Origin: Chryseobacterium sp. StRB126
Lineage (GTDB): Bacteria > Bacteroidota > Bacteroidia > Flavobacteriales > Weeksellaceae
Direction of reading: 5' to 3'
DNA length: 64,000 nucleotides
Assembly (NCBI RefSeq): GCF_000829375.1
Contig: NZ_AP014624.1
Span: 2,542,001-2,606,000, forward strand
Shown: positions 16,813-24,158 of the stretch, piece by piece
How the letters are laid out: the number at the start of each line of letters is the position of its first letter
Position numbering within the stretch: the first letter of the stretch is position 1
Position numbers and translations under genes: made by a program
The notes under the pieces: model-generated
What the model saw: only the letters and a program-made list of their open reading frames with translations
Database searches by the model: none
Told to the model about the DNA's origin: nothing

Positions 16813-18069
16813 ATGAATATTGACTTTGCAACAGCAACATTTAAAGATTTTGAGAATATCCCTGATTTTGATATTTCTCAAAGAGCAAATTATTTTTATG
16901 AATTTCTAGATGAGATGAAATCTAGAGGTCACATGAATTACAGACTGAAAAATACTTCAGGAACCGATGCAATATTAAACATTGATATTGCTAACCAGAA
17001 TAAACAGTATGTAAGTTTTGTGACAAGCGATTACTTAGGGTTAACGCAGCACCCGAAAGTAAAACAGGCTGCTATTGATGGGATCGAAAAATATGGTACA
17101 GGTACAGGAGCCTCACCTCTTATTGGAGGATATTTTGATTATCATAATGCAATAGAAAAAAAAATTGCAGAATTTTTTGGAAGGAATGAAGATGAAGTAG
17201 TGCTTTTTACTTCCGGCTATACGGCTAATAGTGCTACTTTACAGATTCTGATGCAGAAGGAAGATATTGCGATTTTAGATATGGGAGTACACGCCAGTGT
17301 GCATGAAGGATGTGCTTTTACAAATAAAAAGACATTTCCTCACAATAATTTGGAGGCTTTGGAACACATTTTGAAGGTATGTGAAAATACGTACCGTACA
17401 AAGCTTGTTATCGTGGATGGAGTTTACTCTCAGGAAGGGGACACTTCACGCGCTAAGGAAATTTGTGATCTTGTGAAAAAATATAATGCTTATCTGATGG
17501 TAGATGACGCACATGGAGTGGGGGTTTTGGGAGAAACCGGTAGAGGAGCTCTAGAAGATGATGCCTTATTTGATAAAGTAGATTTTATGACAGGAACATT
17601 CAGCAAGACTTTCGGTAACCTGGGAGGATATGTGATTGCAAATAAAAAAATTGCATCATTTCTTAAGTTCCAGTCTCGTCAGCATATTTTCTCAGTGACG
17701 CCTCCACCATCTTCCTTCGGAATTTTGAAAGCAATTGATTTGATTGATGAAGAACCATTCTGGCAACAGAAACTCTGGGATAATATTAATTATTTTAAAA
17801 AAGGACTGAATGATTTAGGTTTAGATACCGGAATTACCTGTTCGGCGATTATTCCTGTGAAAATTGGAGATCAAAGTAAAATGTGGGATATAGGAAGGAT
17901 ATTGCTTGAAAACGGAGTATATACAAATCCTATTATGTATCCGGCTGTGGCAAGAAAAGATGCTCGTATCAGAATGAGTGTAACGGCAAGACACCAGAAA
18001 GAACATCTCGACAAAACACTTAATGTCTTTGATGATATTAATAAAAAAATGCATATTGCAAAAAAATAA
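16813..18069 (+). CDS. Alpha-oxoamine synthase (serine palmitoyltransferase-like)
   Basis: PLP enzyme of 418 residues that would condense an amino acid with an acyl thioester. Family features are visible: SDYLGLTQHPKVKQAA near the start, GTGTGASPLIGGYFDYH, the cofactor Asp-His pair in VDDAHGVGVLGETGRG, and the PLP lysine in TGTFSKTFGNLGGY. Closest in layout are serine palmitoyltransferase (sphingolipids) and the cysteate acyltransferase of sulfonolipid (capnine/sulfobacin) synthesis, both known in this group; I cannot choose between them. An N-terminal extension of about 50 residues is longer than in KBL or BioF. A TetR regulator gene follows after six bases. Confidence 0.85.
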   Translation: MNIDFATATFKDFENIPDFDISQRANYFYEFLDEMKSRGHMNYRLKNTSGTDAILNIDIANQNKQYVSFVTSDYLGLTQHPKVKQAAIDGIEKYGTGTGASPLIGGYFDYHNAIEKKIAEFFGRNEDEVVLFTSGYTANSATLQILMQKEDIAILDMGVHASVHEGCAFTNKKTFPHNNLEALEHILKVCENTYRTKLVIVDGVYSQEGDTSRAKEICDLVKKYNAYLMVDDAHGVGVLGETGRGALEDDALFDKVDFMTGTFSKTFGNLGGYVIANKKIASFLKFQSRQHIFSVTPPPSSFGILKAIDLIDEEPFWQQKLWDNINYFKKGLNDLGLDTGITCSAIIPVKIGDQSKMWDIGRILLENGVYTNPIMYPAVARKDARIRMSVTARHQKEHLDKTLNVFDDINKKMHIAKK

Positions 18070-18075
18070 TAAATT

Positions 18076-18708
18076 ATGCCTAGAAAAGTAGTGCAGGGCC
18101 CAATTAGGGACAAAGAAAAAACCAAACAAAAACTGCTGGCAGCAGTAGGTAAAATTTTGAGAGTAAAAGGCTATTCCGGTCTGAAAGTAAGTAAGATTGC
18201 TGCAGTAGCAGGTTTTGATAAAAAGCTTATCTATGAGTACTTTGGAAGTACTGATAAACTTATTGACGAATACATCAAGTCTCAGGATTATTGGAGTAAA
18301 TTCAGCCCGAATATTGAAGAAGAAATTCATATCGGTAAAGGCAAAGAAGCTTTAACTCAGGGTATTCTTACACAGTTTGATAATCTGAAAAAAAACAAAG
18401 AGCTCCAGAAAATTATTCTTTGGGAACTTTCTGAAAGTAAACCAATCCTTAAAAATATCCTCAAACAAAGAGAAGATGTAGCTGCTAATCTATTTGAAAA
18501 TGTAACAGATCCTTATTTTGGAGAAAATGCTACAAACGTTAGAGCAATGTTAGCTTTAATAGCAGCAGGAGTTTACTATCTGAACCTATTCCCTGCATAC
18601 AACGGGACAGAATTCTGTGGTATTGATATGAGAACTGATGAAGGAAGGGATGAAGTTAAAAAAGTAATCGTTGAGATTATAGATCATTACTACAATACAA
18701 AAAAATGA
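18076..18708 (+). CDS. TetR/AcrR-family transcriptional regulator
   Basis: Protein of 210 residues. The N-terminal helix-turn-helix (about residues 15-60) has the typical TetR words (KQKLLAAVGKILRVKGYSG, then VSKIAAVAGFDKKLIYEYFG). The C-terminal helical part would bind a ligand and dimerise. It begins six bases after the oxoamine synthase and is cotranscribed with it, so it may control lipid synthesis, perhaps sensing an acyl-CoA or lipid. That role is inference from position. Confidence 0.9.
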   Translation: MPRKVVQGPIRDKEKTKQKLLAAVGKILRVKGYSGLKVSKIAAVAGFDKKLIYEYFGSTDKLIDEYIKSQDYWSKFSPNIEEEIHIGKGKEALTQGILTQFDNLKKNKELQKIILWELSESKPILKNILKQREDVAANLFENVTDPYFGENATNVRAMLALIAAGVYYLNLFPAYNGTEFCGIDMRTDEGRDEVKKVIVEIIDHYYNTKK

Positions 18709-18794
18709 TAATTGAAAGTTTTCTGATTGGACCAAAAATAAGTTTTTGTGGATAATTTGAAAACTTTTAATTTTCAAATTAAAACTATATTTCT

Positions 18795-18802
18795 TATTTT
18801 TG
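18795..18802 (+). promoter_or_regulatory. -7 promoter element close to the dnaX start
   Basis: TATTTTTG matches TAnnTTTG exactly and ends four bases before the dnaX ATG at 18807. If used, transcription would begin at or within a base or two of the start codon, giving a leaderless mRNA. No TTG lies at the expected -33 distance, so the element may be fortuitous. Confidence 0.35.
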
Positions 18803-18806
18803 ACCA

Positions 18807-19913
18807 ATGGAAAATTTTATAGTATCTGCAAGAAAGTATCGTCCTCAAGAGTTTGACACAGTGGTAGGACAATCCCATATTACGGATACTTTAGAACATG
18901 CAATTGAAGAGAGTCAACTTGCTCAGGCGTTGCTTTTCTGCGGTCCTCGTGGTGTAGGTAAAACTACTTGTGCCAGGATTTTAGCAAGAAAAATCAACGA
19001 GAAAGATGGCTCTGTTTCAGAAGATGGCTTTGCTTATAATATCTATGAGTTGGATGCAGCATCCAATAACTCTGTAGATGATATCAGAGAACTGATAGAT
19101 CAGGTACGCTTTGCTCCTCAGGTTGGTAAATACAAAGTATATATCATAGACGAGGTTCATATGCTGTCTTCTGCAGCCTTCAATGCTTTTCTTAAGACTT
19201 TGGAAGAGCCACCGGCTCATGCCATTTTCATTTTGGCTACTACGGAAAAGCATAAAATTATTCCAACCATTCTATCCCGTTGCCAGATTTATGATTTTAA
19301 AAGAATCACTATTGATGACATTCAGGGACACCTTAGAAATATAGCTCAAAAAGAAAACATCCAGTACGAGGATGACGCCTTGTACCTGATTGCTCAGAAA
19401 GCTGATGGTGCTTTAAGAGACGCTCTTTCTATCTTCGACAGGCTTTCTACATTCTCTCAGAGAAATATTACGTTGGCAAAAGCTGCTGAAGTACTAAATA
19501 TTCTGGATTACGATCAATATCTGAATATTGTGGATCTTGCCAAGGAAAACAAAATTCCTGAAGTTCTTTCTGCTTTTAATGATATTGTTAAAAAAGGTTT
19601 TGATCCTCATATATTTGTTGCCGGACTTGGTAATCATTTCAGAGATTTAATGATGGCTCAAAACGCTTCAACCATAGATTTGATTGAAGTAGGAGAGAAA
19701 ACAAAATCTAAGTTTGTAGAGCAAGGCAAGAAATGGAGTGCACAGCTACTTATTGACGGGATTGAAATCTGTAATCATGCAGATATTAATTACAAAAATT
19801 CCAAGAACCCAAGACTTACTGTTGAGATTGCATTAATGCAATTGGCTTCGCTGACTGCTAATTCAGACGTTACAAAAAAAAAAATTCCTGATACTGGCTC
19901 CGTTTCTCAGTGA
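18807..19913 (+). CDS. dnaX: DNA polymerase III gamma/tau, zero-frame part (gamma-like)
   Basis: Clamp-loader ATPase. The 368-residue zero frame contains domains I-III: Walker A GPRGVGKT (about 46-53), Walker B IIDEVHML (about 113-120), sensor 1 and the SRC motif (ILSRCQIYDF), ending with the domain III signature NSKNPRLTVEIALMQLASL. The four-cysteine zinc module of the E. coli protein is absent, as I recall for other Bacteroidota. The frame reaches a stop ten codons after an A11 tract (19874-19884), while tau domains continue in another frame. Removing one A would give one 565-residue protein. This could be programmed slippage producing gamma and tau, or an assembly indel; the frame alone gives a complete gamma-like protein. 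Confidence 0.9.
   Translation: MENFIVSARKYRPQEFDTVVGQSHITDTLEHAIEESQLAQALLFCGPRGVGKTTCARILARKINEKDGSVSEDGFAYNIYELDAASNNSVDDIRELIDQVRFAPQVGKYKVYIIDEVHMLSSAAFNAFLKTLEEPPAHAIFILATTEKHKIIPTILSRCQIYDFKRITIDDIQGHLRNIAQKENIQYEDDALYLIAQKADGALRDALSIFDRLSTFSQRNITLAKAAEVLNILDYDQYLNIVDLAKENKIPEVLSAFNDIVKKGFDPHIFVAGLGNHFRDLMMAQNASTIDLIEVGEKTKSKFVEQGKKWSAQLLIDGIEICNHADINYKNSKNPRLTVEIALMQLASLTANSDVTKKKIPDTGSVSQ
19874..19884 (+). promoter_or_regulatory. dnaX: A11 slippery tract inside dnaX
   Basis: Eleven consecutive A residues lie at the exact end of domain III. RNA polymerase slippage yielding ten (or thirteen) A residues in the message would join the zero frame to the downstream tau frame. A run of nine A residues does this in Thermus thermophilus dnaX, while E. 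coli uses ribosomal frameshifting. Whether slippage occurs here is inference. Confidence 0.5.
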
Positions 19914-20505
19914 GAAGCAGGAAGTGAAAATCCCTGAAAAAGTTCAGGAGAAAAAAGAGCCCGTTAAAACGGAACAAAATATTCAGACTGAAAGCGTTAA
20001 GGCTGCTGTCATTAGCAAAACCTCAAAACCCTTATCAAGACCAGGAGTTTCTTCAGGTTTCAGTATCAATTCTTTTCTAAATAAAGAAGAAAAAACTGAG
20101 GTAGCAGAAGATGTTGTGGTGAGAGCCGATAATCTGCCCAAAAACCATTTTACAGATACAGACCTTCAGGCAGAATGGAAAATTATGCTTAAACAGCTGC
20201 AGATAAAAAATAATTTTGTTTTTAATGCAGTGAAAACCTTTAAGCTGGAGAAAACAGAGGAGAGTAAGATTAAAGTTTTGTTCCCTTCCGACTCGGCAAA
20301 AGTGGAATTTGATAAAATAAGTGGAGAATTTTTTAATCATTTCAGAAGAAAAGTTCAAAATTATTCTATTGAAGTAGAATACGTGCGAGACATTGAAAAT
20401 CTGAAGATTGAAGTAGTAACCAAAAGAAAAATTTACGAAAAATTCATAGAAAAAAATCCGATTTTGAAAGATCTTGATGATTTAATGAAGTTTGATTTGA
20501 CATAA
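19885..20505 (+). CDS. dnaX: DNA polymerase III tau C-terminal part, +1 frame
   Basis: About 206 codons continue in the +1 frame directly after the A11 tract, starting with FLILAPFLSEKQEVKIPEK. The first half is a lysine/proline/glutamate-rich linker and the second half a folded domain (LQAEWKIMLKQLQIKNNFVF onward) that corresponds in position to the tau region binding the polymerase and helicase. It has no good start codon of its own: the first candidate is GTG at 19924, with no separate promoter. It is therefore read as the second part of dnaX, expressed by slippage or separated by a sequencing error. Confidence 0.8.
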   Translation, partial: FLILAPFLSEKQEVKIPEKVQEKKEPVKTEQNIQTESVKAAVISKTSKPLSRPGVSSGFSINSFLNKEEKTEVAEDVVVRADNLPKNHFTDTDLQAEWKIMLKQLQIKNNFVFNAVKTFKLEKTEESKIKVLFPSDSAKVEFDKISGEFFNHFRRKVQNYSIEVEYVRDIENLKIEVVTKRKIYEKFIEKNPILKDLDDLMKFDLT

Positions 20506-20519
20506 TTTTTATATATTTG
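20492..20519 (+). promoter_or_regulatory. Candidate promoter of the aromatic leader transcript
   Basis: TTG (20492-20494), 17 bases, then TATATTTG (20512-20519), an exact TAnnTTTG match. It overlaps the last codons of dnaX and would start a transcript near 20525, about 78 bases before the leader-peptide ATG. Confidence 0.45.
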
Positions 20520-20602
20520 TCAAAGTTTTCTGCGAGAAATAACTTTTCGACAAAAACAAATTATAGTAAGAAACGCTAAAACAAAGACATTTCCAGAACA
20601 AA

Positions 20603-20731
20603 ATGGAAAAATTATCTAATACATATCTGTCTTTCTTTGCACCCGCTAATTATTTTAGCGGTTATTTTGGCTTTTCTGCTTCTTATTATAGAAATTTTAG
20701 AACGTATTACCGATTTTATTGGTACTGTTAA
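20603..20731 (+). CDS. Aromatic-rich leader peptide (candidate attenuator)
   Basis: A 42-codon ORF, too short for normal gene calling, ends 169 bases upstream of the DAHP synthase/chorismate mutase gene. By my count it has nine Tyr, seven Phe and one Trp, clustered towards the end (SYYRNFRTYYRFYWYC). Such enrichment in the end products of the downstream pathway is the hallmark of leader peptides in amino acid attenuation (pheA, trpE). Two inverted repeats accompany it: AGAAATTTT (20690-20698) with AAAATTTCT (20733-20741), which stalled ribosomes would open, and AGCCCTTT (20766-20773) with AAAGGGCT (20846-20853). I found no classical hairpin-plus-T-run terminator, so the exact mechanism is open. 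Confidence 0.6.
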   Translation: MEKLSNTYLSFFAPANYFSGYFGFSASYYRNFRTYYRFYWYC

Positions 20732-20900
20732 CAAAATTTCTTTCCAAAAAATACAGGAGAAGTAGAGCCCTTTCATTTTCCTGATTCCTTTAAACAATTT
20801 TGAACGGCATTTTTTGAAAAGAATTATAAATTAAATTTTATAATCAAAGGGCTATTGCTGTGAACTTAACAAAAAATATAAAAACAATAAAATTTAGAAT
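20732..20900 (+). promoter_or_regulatory. Candidate attenuator region upstream of DAHP synthase
   Basis: This leader segment holds the long-range repeat AGCCCTTT / AAAGGGCT (eight perfect pairs, 72 bases apart) and an inner palindrome near 20822-20844 (AATTATAAA / TTTTATAAT). Pairing of the long repeat would form a compact structure 48 bases before the start codon. A T-run (20811-20816) lies inside the loop but follows no strong stem. Confidence 0.4.
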
Positions 20901-21983
20901 ATGAATTTAAAAGATTTAAAAAACGAGTGGATTAGTGGGCTTACACAGCCGTTAATGATTGCAGGACCATGTAGCGCTGAAAGCGAGGCTCAGATGCTTG
21001 AAACTGCCAGAAGAATCAAAGAATCAAATGCTCAGGTATCGGTATTCCGTGCAGGAATCTGGAAGCCTCGTACTAAACCTAATGGGTTTGAAGGAGTAGG
21101 AGTGATTGGTTTGAATTGGCTAAAAAAAGTAAAGGAAGAATACGGTTTCAAAACAGCAACTGAAGTAGCTAATGCACATCACGTATTTGCAGCATTAGAA
21201 GCTGATGTAGATGTTCTTTGGATTGGAGCACGATCTACAGTAAACCCATTCACAGTACAGGAAATTGCAATGGCTTTAAGAGGAACAGATAAGCCTGTAT
21301 TTGTTAAAAACCCCGTAAATCCGGATCTTGCTTTATGGATTGGTGCTTTAGAAAGACTTTTAGGCCAGGATATTAAAAACCTTGGTGTAATTCACAGAGG
21401 ATTTTCAACATACCAAAAAACAAAATACAGGAATAATCCTAACTGGCAGATTGCTCTTGATTTCAAAAGCCAGTTCCCTGATATTCCAATGTTAATTGAC
21501 CCATCTCACATCTGTGGAAACAGAACAGGATTGGCAGATATTACTCAGGAAGCGCTTAATGTTGGTTACCAAGGAGCCATTATCGAAACTCATTCTAACC
21601 CTGATGAAGCATGGAGTGATGCTTCACAGCAGATTACACCTGAAGTATTGGCAGAATTGATCGGAAACTTAAAAGTAAGAAGTACAAATCTTGCTGGTTT
21701 CGAAGGAGAAATGGGTAGACACAGAACCCTGATCTCTGATCTTGATTTCCAGTTAATTGAGCTTCTTTCTCAAAGGATGAAAATCTCAGAAAAAATCGGG
21801 AAACTGAAAAAGGAAAACGATATTGCGATCTTCCAGCCGGAACGTTGGAAAGTAATAACAGAATACGCGACTCAAAAAGCAAAAGAGACAGGAATGTCTC
21901 AGGACTTTATCGAGAAGGTATTCAAAGCGATTCACGAAGAATCTATTGAGGTACAGAACAATATCATGATTGATAAGAACTAA
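20901..21983 (+). CDS. Bifunctional DAHP synthase / chorismate mutase
   Basis: Fusion of 360 residues. The N-terminal part (about 1-260) is a 3-deoxy-7-phosphoheptulonate synthase of the AroF/KDSA fold (IAGPCSAESEAQMLETARR; KPRTKPNGFEG; LIDPSHICGNR) that joins erythrose-4-phosphate and PEP. The C-terminal part (about 270-355) is an all-helical AroQ chorismate mutase (LDFQLIELLSQRMKISEKIG), which commits chorismate to prephenate for Phe and Tyr. The fusion in this order is typical of Bacteroidota; the mutase often acts as the feedback sensor for the synthase. An aromatic-rich leader peptide upstream suggests additional control by attenuation. Confidence 0.95.
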   Translation: MNLKDLKNEWISGLTQPLMIAGPCSAESEAQMLETARRIKESNAQVSVFRAGIWKPRTKPNGFEGVGVIGLNWLKKVKEEYGFKTATEVANAHHVFAALEADVDVLWIGARSTVNPFTVQEIAMALRGTDKPVFVKNPVNPDLALWIGALERLLGQDIKNLGVIHRGFSTYQKTKYRNNPNWQIALDFKSQFPDIPMLIDPSHICGNRTGLADITQEALNVGYQGAIIETHSNPDEAWSDASQQITPEVLAELIGNLKVRSTNLAGFEGEMGRHRTLISDLDFQLIELLSQRMKISEKIGKLKKENDIAIFQPERWKVITEYATQKAKETGMSQDFIEKVFKAIHEESIEVQNNIMIDKN

Positions 21984-22085
21984 ATATCAGACATAAGATA
22001 ATAGGAGTAGGGCTTTGGGAAAAAGAATTCAGGGTATTGAAACATTTGTTTTCACCTATATTCTAAACCCTAAGCCCTAATTCCT

Positions 22086-22093
22086 TATATTTG
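22086..22093 (+). promoter_or_regulatory. -7 promoter element of rsgA
   Basis: TATATTTG matches TAnnTTTG and lies 13 bases before the rsgA start codon, predicting a leader of about eight bases. No TTG occurs at the proper -33 spacing. Confidence 0.45.
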
Positions 22094-22106
22094 CACCATA
22101 TTATCT

Positions 22107-23033
22107 ATGAAAGGAAAAATCATTAAATCTACAGGCAGTTGGTACCAGGTTTTGGAATTGGAAACAAATAAAATTTTCGAAGCCAGGATCAGGGGAAAAT
22201 TCAAATTGATTAAAACAAGACTTACCAATCCGCTTGCTGTAGGAGATTTTGTAGAGTTTCAGCTTGAACAGGATGATATTGCTTGGATTACGAAAATTGA
22301 ATCACGCAGGAATTACCTGATCAGAAAATCTGTTAACCTTTCAAAAGAAGCCCATATTATTGCCTCCAATATTGATCTTGCATGCTTTATTTTTACTTTG
22401 AAACACCCGGAAACCTCATTAGGTTTTCTGGATAGATTTCTGGCATGCTGTGAAGCTTACAATATTACACCCTTAATTCTTTTCAATAAGATTGACGTTC
22501 TCCATGAGGAGGAAATTGAAATTGTTAAAGATGTCGAGTTCATTTATCAGGAAATAGGATATGATACTTTGGAAATTTCATCGTATTCAAAACTGAATCT
22601 AGATCAGCTTCAGGAAATGCTGAAAGATAAAACTTCCGTATTTTTCGGGCATTCAGGATGTGGGAAATCTACATTGGTGAATGCATTGCAACCTGGATTG
22701 AACTTAAAAACTTCTGAAATTTCAGATACCCATTTAAAAGGGAAGCATACCACAACCTTTGCACAGATGTATTTCTGGCATTTTGGCGGAAATGTTATTG
22801 ATACTCCCGGTGTTCGTGAATTTGCGATGATTGATATTGAAAAGGAAGAGGTACAGCATTATTTCCCGGAAATATTCAAAAAGAGAGAAGAATGTAAGTT
22901 CCACAATTGTCTTCACATCAATGAACCAAAATGTGCTGTGATAGATGCTCTTGAAACAGGAGAAATTCAGCATTCCCGTTACGCGACTTACATAAAGCTG
23001 ATGGATGAAGCGGAAGAAGCTGCTCAAAAATAA
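22107..23033 (+). CDS. rsgA: Ribosome small subunit-dependent GTPase A
   Basis: Circularly permuted GTPase of 308 residues that helps the final maturation of the 30S subunit. An N-terminal OB-fold is followed by the permuted motifs: G4 (LFNKID), G1 (GHSGCGKSTLVNAL) and G3 (DTPGVREF). The C-terminal zinc-binding domain has the expected Cys/His pattern (ECKFHNCLHINEPKCAV). Length and order match the family. The gene is monocistronic, with a promoter element just upstream and a terminator after it. Confidence 0.96.
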   Translation: MKGKIIKSTGSWYQVLELETNKIFEARIRGKFKLIKTRLTNPLAVGDFVEFQLEQDDIAWITKIESRRNYLIRKSVNLSKEAHIIASNIDLACFIFTLKHPETSLGFLDRFLACCEAYNITPLILFNKIDVLHEEEIEIVKDVEFIYQEIGYDTLEISSYSKLNLDQLQEMLKDKTSVFFGHSGCGKSTLVNALQPGLNLKTSEISDTHLKGKHTTTFAQMYFWHFGGNVIDTPGVREFAMIDIEKEEVQHYFPEIFKKREECKFHNCLHINEPKCAVIDALETGEIQHSRYATYIKLMDEAEEAAQK

Positions 23034-23055
23034 TTGTAAAAATTTTTATCGATAA

Positions 23056-23093
23056 AAAATACCTTCATATCATAAATATGGAGGTGTTTTTTT
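23056..23093 (+). terminator. Intrinsic terminator after rsgA
   Basis: Stem ACCTTCATAT (23061-23070) / ATATGGAGGT (23076-23085) with one G-T pair, followed by GTTTTTTT. Confidence 0.85.
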
Positions 23094-23461
23094 ATAGATA
23101 TAATTTGATAGAAAATAAACCTGTTAGACTTTTCTGTTAGTAAATAATTCTTCCTATCTCATTTTGATCCCAGGTGGAAAATTTTTTGAAAAAAATTGAA
23201 AAAAATAATTTCAGAAATTTACTTCCATCATTTTTTGAGATGAAAAATAATGGAATTTTAGAATAACTCCACTTTTTGTCACGGTGAATTTATTATATAA
23301 CTCCACTTTTTTATATCAGAATTTATGAAAATAAGAAGATATTAAGAAAATGTCAATTATTTCATTGATTGAAATAGAAGCAATACTATATTAATATACT
23401 TTTATATAGTTTTTGATTTTATCAAATTGATAAAGAAAACATGAACTTATTGTCAATAAAA

Positions 23462-23571
23462 AACCCAGCCGAAGCTGGGTAAAAACTAATAACCATGAAA
23501 ACTCAAATTAAACATGAGAATCGTAATAGAATTAACAATTACTGTGCCAAAGTTTGGTTCATCATTTCTTA
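23462..23571 (+). ncRNA. Hairpin plus AATAACC element, possible small transcript or leader peptide
   Basis: A perfect seven-bp hairpin ACCCAGC-CGAA-GCTGGGT (23462-23479) is followed by ACTAATAACCATGAAAACTC (23485-23504) and AAATT. A related string (TTAATAACCAAGGCGACTC) occurs at about 28148-28166, also next to a hairpin. The ATG at 23494 opens a 25-codon ORF (starting MKTQIKHENRN, ending WFIIS). I cannot tell whether the peptide, the RNA or neither is functional; ndk begins 88 bases after it. Confidence 0.3.
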
Positions 23572-23628
23572 ATAAAAGTTATTTTTATGTTAAAAAAAAA
23601 TTAAAATAAAAATCAAAGATATTTTTTG

Positions 23629-23636
23629 TAATTTTG
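23629..23636 (+). promoter_or_regulatory. -7 promoter element of ndk
   Basis: TAATTTTG, an exact TAnnTTTG match, lies 23 bases before the ndk ATG. The expected -33 region is A-rich without TTG. Confidence 0.5.
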
Positions 23637-23659
23637 CACCATTAAAAAAATATACATTT

Positions 23660-24076
23660 ATGTCTAACATTACATTCACTATGATTAAGCCTGATGCAGT
23701 TGCTGACGGACATATCGGTGCAATATTGGGTAAGATTGCTGAAGGAGGTTTTAAAATCAAAGCTTTAAAATTAACTCAGCTTACAGTTGCTGATGCAAAA
23801 AAATTCTATGAAGTACACGCTGAAAGACCATTTTATGGTGAATTAGTAGAGTTCATGAGTTCTGGTCCTATCGTAGCTGCAGTTTTAGAAAAAGACAATG
23901 CAGTTGAAGATTTCAGAACATTAATTGGTTCTACTAATCCTGCAGATGCAGCAGAAGGTACAATCAGAAAAATGTTTGCTAGAAGCATTGGAGAAAATGC
24001 TGTTCACGGTTCAGATTCTGACGAGAATGCATTAATCGAAGCTCAGTTCCATTTTTCAGGAAGAGAGATTTTCTAA
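23660..24076 (+). CDS. ndk: Nucleoside-diphosphate kinase
   Basis: Enzyme of 138 residues that moves the gamma-phosphate between nucleoside triphosphates and diphosphates through a phosphohistidine. Family motifs are present: TMIKPDAV at the start, the nucleotide-binding arginines around [10 protein letters not shown], and the active-site His in [12 protein letters not shown]. Full length for the family. It is a single-gene unit with its own promoter element and terminator. Confidence 0.97.
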   Translation: MSNITFTMIKPDAVADGHIGAILGKIAEGGFKIKALKLTQLTVADAKKFYEVHAERPFYGELVEFMSSGPIVAAVLEKDNAVEDFRTLIGSTNPADAAEGTIRKMFARSIGENAVHGSDSDENALIEAQFHFSGREIF

Positions 24077-24096
24077 GAAAATTTCTTACAAAATAA

Positions 24097-24128
24097 AAAA
24101 TCCGGAGAGAATTTTCTCCGGATTTTGT
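24097..24128 (+). terminator. Intrinsic terminator after ndk
   Basis: Perfect 12-bp stem AAAATCCGGAGA (24097-24108) / TCTCCGGATTTT (24115-24126), then GTTTTTT. It may also serve the converging fucosidase gene. Confidence 0.9.
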
Positions 24129-24158
24129 TTTTTATGCGAATTCTTATTTCGGGATGTA

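Larger units (their letters stand above)
23034..23659. other. Intergenic region with terminator, direct repeats and hairpin
   Basis: These 626 bases hold the rsgA terminator, two direct copies of ATAACTCCACTTTTT (23263-23277 and 23297-23311), a tetraloop hairpin (23462-23479) and a 25-codon ORF after it (23494-23571). They end with the ndk promoter element. No larger gene is supported. Confidence 0.5.

Noticed and set aside
17821..18330. A 169-codon minus-strand open frame
   Set aside because: It is the complement of the oxoamine synthase end and the TetR start, both strongly supported.
18807..20505. Calling dnaX a pseudogene
   Set aside because: dnaX is essential, both parts look intact, and a single A in a homopolymer explains the break; slippage or a sequencing error is far more likely.
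20612..20797. A 61-codon minus-strand open frame
   Set aside because: It is antisense to the aromatic leader peptide, which has a far better explanation from position and composition.
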